Source of the DNA: Clostridia bacterium
GTDB taxonomy: Bacteria; Bacillota; Clostridia; TANB77; CAG-508
Reading direction: 5' to 3'
Assembly: GCA_017456555.1 (NCBI GenBank)
Contig: JAFTJF010000011.1
Span: 1 to 35,830 of the forward strand
Length of the DNA stretch: 35,830 bases
The position numbers and the translations under genes are program-made. Shown here piece after piece: positions 30,040-35,830 of this stretch (positions are counted from its first letter, which is position 1; each line of letters starts with the position of its first letter). A model generated the notes under the pieces. That model did not search any database. It was not told the DNA's origin and worked only from the letters and a program-made list of their open reading frames with translations.

Positions 30040-33000
30040 ATGCCAAAATATAAAGATATTAAAAAAGTATTAGTTATAGGATCTGGACCAATAATAATTG
30101 GACAAGCTGCAGAGTTTGATTATGCTGGAACACAAGCATGTAGAGAACTAAAGAAAGAAGGATTAGAAGTTGTTTTAATAAATTCTAATCCAGCAACAAT
30201 TATGACAGATAAAAATATGGCAGATAAAATATACATAGAGCCACTAACAGTAGAAACAGTTAAGAAAATTATAAATATAGAAAAACCAGATAGCATTCTT
30301 CCAAACTTAGGTGGTCAAACAGGACTTAATTTAGCGATGGAACTTGAAGAAGCAGGATTCTTAAAAGAGAAAAATGTTAAACTTTTAGGAACAGGTGTTG
30401 ATGGAATAAGAAATGCAGAAGATAGACAATGCTTTAAAGATATGATGGAAGAAATCAAAGAACCATGTATTGCAAGTAAAGTTGTTCATACAGTTGAAGA
30501 TGCTGTAGAATTTACAAGAGAAATTGGGCTTCCAGTTATTATTAGACCAGCTTACACATTAGGTGGTACTGGTGGAGGTATTGCTTATACAATGGAAGAG
30601 CTTGAAGAAATTGCAGGTTCTGGAATAAGAATGTCTAGAGTAAATGAAATCTTAGTTGAAAAATGTATAACAGGATGGAAAGAAATAGAATTCGAAGTAA
30701 TGAGAGATAGAAAAGGAAATGCAATAACAATTTGTAGTATGGAAAATATAGATCCTGTTGGAGTTCATACTGGAGATAGTATAGTAGTTGCTCCTGCTCA
30801 AACATTATCAAATAAAGAATTTTCAATGCTAAAAAAATCAGCATTAAAAATAATTGAAGCTTTAAAAATTGAAGGTGGATGTAATGTTCAATTTGCACTT
30901 CATCCAACAAGCTTTGAATATGCTGTAATTGAAGTAAACCCAAGAGTTAGCCGTTCATCAGCATTAGCATCAAAAGCAACAGGATATCCAATTGCAAAAG
31001 TTGCTTGTAAAATTGCACTTGGATATACATTAGATGAAATTAGAAATGAAGTAACAGGAAAAACTTATGCATGTTTTGAACCTACAATAGATTACGTTGT
31101 TGTAAAAGTTCCAAAATGGCCATTTAAAAAATTCCTTACAGCCAACCGTACATTAGGAACTCAAATGAAAGCAACAGGTGAAGTAATGGCAATTGCTCCA
31201 AACTTAGAAGCTGGACTTATGAAAGCGATTCGTTCGTTAGAAGAAAATGTTGAATATTTAAAACTTGATAAATTAACAGAGCTTGAAAAATCAGAAGTTG
31301 AAGAAAGATTAAGAATAGTTGATAATGAAAGATTATTCGTAATAGCAGAAGCAATAAGAAAAGAACTTTCTGTTGAGAGAATTAGTGAAATAACAAAAAT
31401 AGATAAATTTTTTATAGGTGTTATTTACAAATTAATTAAAATGGAAAAAGAACTTGAACTAAATCAAATGAATTCTAAAATGCTTGAAAAAGCTAAAAAA
31501 TTAGGATTCACAGATAAAATTATTGCAAAACTTTCTGGTAAAAAAGAAGAAGAAATTAAAAAATTACGTGAGAAAAATAATATAAAAGCAAGCTTTAAAG
31601 TTGTTGATACTTGTGCTGCTGAGTTTGAAGCAAAAACACCATATTATTATTCAAGTTATGATGATGGCTGTGAAGCAAAGAAATCAAACAAGAAAAAAGT
31701 TATGGTATTGGGTTCAGGACCAATTAGAATTGGACAAGGTATTGAATTTGATTACTGTAGTGTTCATGGAGTTTGGGCATTAAAGAAACAAGGATATGAA
31801 ACAATAATTGTAAATAATAATCCTGAAACAGTAAGTACAGACTTTGATATTGCAGATAAATTATACTTCGAACCACTAACAAGAGAAGATGTTGAAAATA
31901 TCGTAAATGTAGAAAAACCAGATGGAGCAATAGTTCAATTTGGAGGTCAAACTGCAATAAAATTAACTAAAGATTTAACTGAAATGGGAGTCCAAATAAT
32001 GGGAACTCAAGAAGTTGATATGGATAGAGCAGAAGACAGAAAAGAGTTTGACGAAGCATTAAATAATTGTGGAATTTTAAGACCAAAAGGAAGTACAATA
32101 TTTACAGTTGAAGAAGCAAAAGAAGTAGCAAATAAACTTGGATATCCAGTTTTAGTTAGACCATCTTATGTTCTTGGTGGACAAGGTATGGCTATAGCAT
32201 ATGATGATAGAGAAATCGAAAGCTATGTAAATGAAATTAATACAATAGAACAAGAACATCCAATCTTAGTAGATAAATATATTTTAGGTAGAGAAGTTGA
32301 AGTTGATGCAATTTGTGATGGTGAAGATATTTTAATTCCAGGAATTATGGAACACTTAGAAAGAGCTGGAGTTCACTCTGGAGATAGTATTTCGGTATAT
32401 CCAACACAAAATGTTTCAAAAGAACATGAGAAGAAAATTATAGAATACACAGAAAAAATTGCTAAAGAGTTAAATGTAATAGGTATATTAAATATCCAAT
32501 TTATAATTAGTGAAGGTGAAGTTTATATAATTGAAGTTAACCCACGTTCAAGCAGAACAGTTCCTTATATAAGCAAAGTAACAAATTTACCAATGATAGA
32601 TATTGCAACAAATGTAATTCTTGGTAAAAAATTAAAAGATCTAGGATATGGAACAGGACTTTATAAAAAGAGTGATTACATATGTGTAAAAATGCCAGTG
32701 TTCTCATTTGAAAAAATAAAAAATGCAGATACATCTTTAGGACCTGAAATGAAATCAACAGGTGAAGTTTTAGGTGTGTCTAAAAAGTTTGAAAATGCTG
32801 TACTTAAAGCTTTTATAGCAAGTGGAGCTAATGTTTCAAAAAAAGGTGCAATTTTAATAACAGTTAGAGATAAAGATAAAGAAGAAATGTTACCAATGGC
32901 TAAGAAATTTAAACAAAAAGGTTTTGAAATTTATGCAACATATGGAACTTCAAAATTCTTAGAAGAACACGGCGTAAAATCAACAATGATTGAAAAAATC

Positions 33001-33237
33001 TGGGAAGGAAAAAATAGTATAATTGATTTAATCGAATCAGGAAAAATCAATTTTGTTGTAAATACTCCAACAAAAGGGAAACAATCAAATAGAGATGGAT
33101 TTAAGATTAGAAGAATGGCAGTAGAATGTAAAATACCATGCTTCACATCTTTAGATACAGTAAATGCTTTATACAAAGCTATTGAAAATGATGTTGAAGA
33201 AAAAGATTTAACTCCAGTTGATATTACAAAAATATAA
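30040..33237 (+). CDS. carB: Carbamoyl-phosphate synthetase large chain
   Basis: The 1065-aa large chain makes carbamoyl phosphate from bicarbonate, ammonia and two ATP for pyrimidines and arginine. The two homologous halves are complete: first (about 1-400) with VLVIGSGPIIIGQAAEFDYAG, PLTVETV...PDSILPNLGGQTGLN, RPAYTLGGTGGG and EVNPRVSRSSALASKATG; second (about 550-930) with VMVLGSGPIRIGQGIEFDYC, PDGAIVQFGGQTAIKL, RPSYVLGGQGMAIAYDD and EVNPRSSRTVPYISKVT. The C-terminal MGS-like allosteric domain (about 935-1065; KKGAILITVRDKDKEEM...GFEIYATYGTSKFL) is present. Length is normal. It lies 88 bases after carA with GAAGGAG before the ATG. No loss of ATP-grasp motifs is seen, so the enzyme should be active with ammonia. 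Confidence 0.98.
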   Translation: MPKYKDIKKVLVIGSGPIIIGQAAEFDYAGTQACRELKKEGLEVVLINSNPATIMTDKNMADKIYIEPLTVETVKKIINIEKPDSILPNLGGQTGLNLAMELEEAGFLKEKNVKLLGTGVDGIRNAEDRQCFKDMMEEIKEPCIASKVVHTVEDAVEFTREIGLPVIIRPAYTLGGTGGGIAYTMEELEEIAGSGIRMSRVNEILVEKCITGWKEIEFEVMRDRKGNAITICSMENIDPVGVHTGDSIVVAPAQTLSNKEFSMLKKSALKIIEALKIEGGCNVQFALHPTSFEYAVIEVNPRVSRSSALASKATGYPIAKVACKIALGYTLDEIRNEVTGKTYACFEPTIDYVVVKVPKWPFKKFLTANRTLGTQMKATGEVMAIAPNLEAGLMKAIRSLEENVEYLKLDKLTELEKSEVEERLRIVDNERLFVIAEAIRKELSVERISEITKIDKFFIGVIYKLIKMEKELELNQMNSKMLEKAKKLGFTDKIIAKLSGKKEEEIKKLREKNNIKASFKVVDTCAAEFEAKTPYYYSSYDDGCEAKKSNKKKVMVLGSGPIRIGQGIEFDYCSVHGVWALKKQGYETIIVNNNPETVSTDFDIADKLYFEPLTREDVENIVNVEKPDGAIVQFGGQTAIKLTKDLTEMGVQIMGTQEVDMDRAEDRKEFDEALNNCGILRPKGSTIFTVEEAKEVANKLGYPVLVRPSYVLGGQGMAIAYDDREIESYVNEINTIEQEHPILVDKYILGREVEVDAICDGEDILIPGIMEHLERAGVHSGDSISVYPTQNVSKEHEKKIIEYTEKIAKELNVIGILNIQFIISEGEVYIIEVNPRSSRTVPYISKVTNLPMIDIATNVILGKKLKDLGYGTGLYKKSDYICVKMPVFSFEKIKNADTSLGPEMKSTGEVLGVSKKFENAVLKAFIASGANVSKKGAILITVRDKDKEEMLPMAKKFKQKGFEIYATYGTSKFLEEHGVKSTMIEKIWEGKNSIIDLIESGKINFVVNTPTKGKQSNRDGFKIRRMAVECKIPCFTSLDTVNALYKAIENDVEEKDLTPVDITKI

Positions 33238-33274
33238 ATTAAGATTGGTTAAAATATATACTAGAATTAACAAT

Positions 33275-33302
33275 AAGCCCCTCTTGATATCAAGAGGGGC
33301 TT
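33275..33302. terminator. Perfect 28-bp palindrome between convergent genes
   Basis: Twelve base pairs plus an ATAT centre form a perfect palindrome between carB and the convergent gene ending at 33306. It has no T run on either strand, so it may act as a 3' stabilising hairpin or weak terminator. Confidence 0.6.
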
Positions 33303-33305
33303 ACG

Positions 33306-33686
33306 CTACTTTAAAGTCTTGGCGCTTTTTACATAAAACTCCAATTGTTCTGCACTGAATCCAGAACTGAATGTAGCAACGAGATTTCCAGATTCGGTAA
33401 CAGTTTTCTTTAGCACCTCAACAAAAGATTCTTTGGTCTGAGAGGTTACTAATCTGCTTTCGATTACAGAAAACGGAATCCGTTCGTTTAGCTGCAACAT
33501 CCTGAAACACCAGTCACCGTCATATATGTAGCTAAGATTATTCGTATATACCACGAACACTCCTTTTTCGGGGAAAGAAAAACTTGCTACATAGGTGTTT
33601 AGGTCTTCTCTCGCTTCGGTGATGTTACAGCCCATGTTGGTGATGGACTGCAGTAGTCTATCAATCTTCTCTGTCATACTTGTCAT
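33306..33686 (-). CDS. Orphan small protein (126 aa), atypical composition
   Basis: Starts at ATG 33686 after GGAGGTG. The product is soluble with alpha/beta pattern: an N-terminal helix (MTEKIDRLLQSITNMG), beta strands (VASFSFPEKGVFVVYTNNLSYIYDGDW) and C-terminal helices ending in SAEQLEFYVKSAKTLK. No domain is recognised. The strand-turn pattern is compatible with a small sensor- or adaptor-like fold. It has its own promoter and a leader of about 75 bases. Codon use is more GC-rich than that of carB and the 33915 gene beside it. Confidence 0.62.
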   Translation of the reverse strand: MTSMTEKIDRLLQSITNMGCNITEAREDLNTYVASFSFPEKGVFVVYTNNLSYIYDGDWCFRMLQLNERIPFSVIESRLVTSQTKESFVEVLKKTVTESGNLVATFSSGFSAEQLEFYVKSAKTLK

Positions 33687-33766
33687 GTTAATTACACCTC
33701 CAAAATTTTTTTCTAGAAGACTGATTGAAGTGAAAACGCGAGGGTAGCTAACGAATAGCTAGCAAT

Positions 33767-33795
33767 ATTATAACACAATTAACTTAAGGCGTCAA
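33767..33795 (-). promoter_or_regulatory. Promoter of the 33306-33686 gene
   Basis: TTGACG (33795-33790), 17-bp spacer ending TGT and TATAAT (33772-33767) on the minus strand. A TAGCTA inverted repeat sits in the early leader. Confidence 0.75.
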
Positions 33796-33847
33796 AAAAA
33801 TATTATGTAAAACGGATGAGAGGTGTATTAGCGAAATGTTAGAAAAA

Positions 33848-33876
33848 TTGCAAATTTATGTAAATTATGTTATAAT
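33848..33876 (+). promoter_or_regulatory. Promoter of the 33915 gene
   Basis: TTGCAA (33848-33853), 17-bp spacer ending TGT and TATAAT (33871-33876). Confidence 0.75.
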
Positions 33877-33914
33877 TATAAATGTGATTGTACAAATATT
33901 TAGGAGGTCTAAAT

Positions 33915-35087
33915 ATGAAAGAAAAAGTAAAGGTTTCTTATAAAGGAACTATATTAGAAGCCATTAGAAATGAAGATGGAACTTATAGATTAGATTTACC
34001 TAGTGAAGGTTCTGTAAAAAGTTTCATTTCTAATTTAGAAGATGGATGGAGAATATATGAATATGATGAAGAATATATTGCAGATTCTTATTCTTGGATA
34101 AAAAAATTAGAAACGGATTACAATCCTAACTTGTCTGATTTAGGAGATTTAGATGAAGATGCTAGAGATTTATATGATGTATCTCAACAATTAGAAGGAT
34201 ATGAAAAATTAGGAATTTCTCCTGTAGATGTAATAGAATTAAGGACAGATATAATGAGATTATCATTGGAAATGTTAGGATATAAAGACATACAAGACGT
34301 TTTTCATGGAGAACCCAATCCAGATTCTTCAATAATAGATTTAGAGCATGCAATTAAATACTTAGAAAGATATCCTGCTTTAGCTCAATATGTATCTAAA
34401 GATAAAGGTAGAAAATTAGAAAGTATAAAAGTTGATGTTCCTTCAGATATTTCAAGAGATGATTTTAAGAAGATGTTTGAAGAAGCTCAAAGTGATTATA
34501 ATGATGAAAATGCTTATTTGGCATATAGAAAATATGAAATTGATAGAAGAAGAGATAAATTGATATTACCAGATTTCTGTAAAGGATTAAAAAAGAAATT
34601 AGATTTTGATAGGACTGTTAGAAAAAATGGAAATTTGGTTACTCAGAATGATTGGAATGATTATGTAGAAACAACTAGAAAGTTAGCTAAATTAGTCTTA
34701 GGTTTTAATGCGGATTTACTTTCTGCACAAGAAAGAACCAATGTGGTTCAAGGAACAAGTTTAAATCAAGTAGAGTTACTACATCAAGTTTCTTTAATAA
34801 CAGAACCAAAAGAAATTGATATAGTATTAGATGCAGAATCACGTTTTTTCATAGATGAAGCAAGACGTTTATATGAAAAAGTTCAAACAGATTCTAATGC
34901 AGACCAATATACGCAAAATTCAAGTGTTGGAGCATTAGTAAAAGAATTAGCTGCTGAGACACTTAGAGAAGCAATCAAAAGAACTCAATCCATAAAAAAT
35001 AGGGATTATTATAGAAATATTTATCCTTTTGATAGTAGTAGAAAAAAGACTTTGAAAAGAGCAGAAGATGATTATGGAAGTAGATAA
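33915..35087 (+). CDS. Orphan helical protein (390 aa)
   Basis: Start at ATG 33915 after AGGAGG; the frame reaches 33888 but without a site. The N-terminal 65 residues look like a small beta domain (MKEKVKVSYKGTILEAIRNEDGTYRLDL, with a WRIYEYDEEYIADSYSW strand pair). The rest is acidic and helical, with segments such as LSDLGDLDEDARDLYDVSQQLEGYEKL (about 83-109) and ERYPALAQYV. No signal peptide, membrane helix or known domain. Host-like AT-rich codons, own promoter and terminator. It is similar in style to the 852-aa protein at 15483, both being large lineage-specific helical proteins, but I see no clear shared sequence. Function unknown. Confidence 0.65.
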   Translation: MKEKVKVSYKGTILEAIRNEDGTYRLDLPSEGSVKSFISNLEDGWRIYEYDEEYIADSYSWIKKLETDYNPNLSDLGDLDEDARDLYDVSQQLEGYEKLGISPVDVIELRTDIMRLSLEMLGYKDIQDVFHGEPNPDSSIIDLEHAIKYLERYPALAQYVSKDKGRKLESIKVDVPSDISRDDFKKMFEEAQSDYNDENAYLAYRKYEIDRRRDKLILPDFCKGLKKKLDFDRTVRKNGNLVTQNDWNDYVETTRKLAKLVLGFNADLLSAQERTNVVQGTSLNQVELLHQVSLITEPKEIDIVLDAESRFFIDEARRLYEKVQTDSNADQYTQNSSVGALVKELAAETLREAIKRTQSIKNRDYYRNIYPFDSSRKKTLKRAEDDYGSR

Positions 35088-35113
35088 AAGTCTTGTTTAA
35101 TTGTAATATAAAC

Positions 35114-35150
35114 AAAAAGAACTCAAATTTGGGGATTTGAGTTCTTTTTA
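35114..35150 (+). terminator. Terminator of the 33915 gene
   Basis: A 15-bp perfect stem (35114-35128 with 35135-35149) closed by T5 in its 3' arm. Confidence 0.9.
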
Positions 35151-35238
35151 CGTCTATACATATATAATTGTCAGATTGCAATTAGAAAAAATGGTAACAG
35201 TTTAAATAAAAAATATTTCCTTATTTGTCAAAATAATA

Positions 35239-35281
35239 ATTAAAACTAGATGTTTTAAAATCTAAAACATCTAGTTTTAAT
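35239..35281. repeat. 19-bp perfect inverted repeat
   Basis: 35239-35257 and 35263-35281 are exact complements around a 5-base loop. No T run follows. It stands between a gene already provided with a terminator and the TetR gene. The rest of the 35151-35429 gap shows only the TetR promoter. Confidence 0.7.
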
Positions 35282-35336
35282 CTCTAAATAGGCTTGTTTA
35301 ATGAAACTGACTAATTATTCGTTTTTCTTGAATTTC

Positions 35337-35365
35337 TTGCAAAATAATCAAAAAAATTATATAAT
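35337..35365 (+). promoter_or_regulatory. Promoter of the TetR-family gene
   Basis: TTGCAA (35337-35342), 17-bp spacer and TATAAT (35360-35365). Confidence 0.7.
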
Positions 35366-35429
35366 AACTTTGAATTTTTTAAGAGAATTAACTCTGTAAA
35401 ATTTAATCTTATAAGATAAGGAATATTCT

Positions 35430-35830
35430 ATGAACAAAACAAAGAGAAAAATATTTGAAACATCGTTAAAACTCTTCTCTGAGAAAGGGTATGATGCAAC
35501 AAGTATAGAAGAAATTACAGCTACAGTTGGTGTAGCTAAAGGAACTTTATATTATCATTTTAGTAGTAAAGAAGAAATTTTTAATTTCTTAGTTGAAGAA
35601 GGAATGAAACTTTTGATCAATAGTATAGAAATAAAAATTGCGAAATGTGATAATGTTTTAGACAAAATAAAAGCTGTTTCGTTAATCCAATTAAAAGCAG
35701 TTGCAAAGTATGAAAATTTACTTACAATTGTTCTTAGTCAAGTGTGGGGAAATGAAACTAGAAATGTATTTTGCAAAGATAAAGTTATGGAATATGTTAA
35801 AGTAATTCAAGAAATTGTGCAAGAAGGTGT
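35430..35830 (+). CDS. TetR/AcrR-family regulator (3' end outside the window)
   Basis: The frame opens at ATG 35430, seven bases after AAGGA, and runs open to the window end (133 codons seen). The N-terminal TetR DNA-binding domain is typical: KRKIFETSLKLFSEKGYDATSIEEITATVGVAKGTLYYHFSSKEEIF (about 5-51), with the helix-turn-helix at EEITATVGVAKGTLYYHF. The following helices form the start of the ligand-binding domain and are not informative about the ligand. TetR regulators usually repress a nearby gene, which may lie just beyond the window. Confidence 0.93.
   Translation, partial: MNKTKRKIFETSLKLFSEKGYDATSIEEITATVGVAKGTLYYHFSSKEEIFNFLVEEGMKLLINSIEIKIAKCDNVLDKIKAVSLIQLKAVAKYENLLTIVLSQVWGNETRNVFCKDKVMEYVKVIQEIVQEG

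Noticed and set aside
30635-30943. Leu-rich minus-strand frames within carB
   Set aside because: They are Leu/Gln/Tyr-rich artefacts of antisense reading through AT-rich, Lys/Glu-rich codons.

Overview
The window looks like the chromosome of a low-GC, probably gut-associated Clostridia-type Firmicute. Most genes are strongly AT-rich, with AGA as almost the only Arg codon and TTA as the main Leu codon. They have GGAGG-type ribosome binding sites and sigma-A-like promoters (TTGnnn, 17 bp, TGnTATAAT). Lineage markers include a Spo0A-type DNA-binding domain, Clostridial hydrophobic (ChW) repeats on a GH25 lysozyme, an L-box lysine riboswitch and an AgrC-type kinase. I see no insertion sequence, integrase, CRISPR array, rRNA gene or replication origin.

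Layout. 1-4700: tRNA-Leu(UAA), a small orphan protein, an orphan gene, a membrane-anchored WHH-type nuclease, an XRE regulator with a membrane segment, and a secreted ChW/GH25 lysozyme. 4675-7640: a lysine-riboswitch-controlled amino-acid ABC importer (binding protein, permease, ATPase). 7660-12225: a pair of abutting orphan frames, a YhhN-family membrane protein, a GH77 4-alpha-glucanotransferase, a membrane protein and 5-formyltetrahydrofolate cyclo-ligase. 12285-15310: a membrane-anchored LURP-one-like protein, a highly divergent SAICAR-synthetase-like protein, and a CDF metal exporter. 15483-18905: an 852-aa repeat protein followed by a degenerate aldehyde-dehydrogenase-like protein. 19028-22967: a Spo0A-like regulator without the phospho-acceptor Asp, an ECF sigma factor with a DUF4179-like partner, a secreted protein, and an orphan AgrC-like kinase. 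The last two are divergently transcribed from promoters that share 10-bp boxes. 23105-25373: two divergent tandem paralogues of an unrecognised family. 25468-27455: rpsB-tsf with a structured leader. 27606-28505: an orphan radical SAM protein. 28610-33237: carAB behind a leader-peptide attenuator. 33306-end: two orphans and the start of a TetR regulator.

Two things stand out. First, the carbamoyl-phosphate synthetase small subunit has lost both the nucleophilic Cys (GIAFGHQ) and the catalytic His (FYPE), while the large subunit looks intact. This predicts an ammonia-dependent enzyme. Its operon is preceded by a 37-codon leader ORF with a U-rich tract and a terminator overlapping its stop codon, an arrangement like the E. 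coli pyrBI UTP-sensing attenuator. Second, about nine genes with visibly higher GC and different codon use are scattered singly among the AT-rich core genes. Most have their own promoter and strong terminator. They include the SAICAR-synthetase-like protein, the paralogue pair, the radical SAM protein and the LURP-one-like protein, and look like a set of acquired single-gene units.

All calls come from reading the sequence and remembered family motifs; no database search was run.
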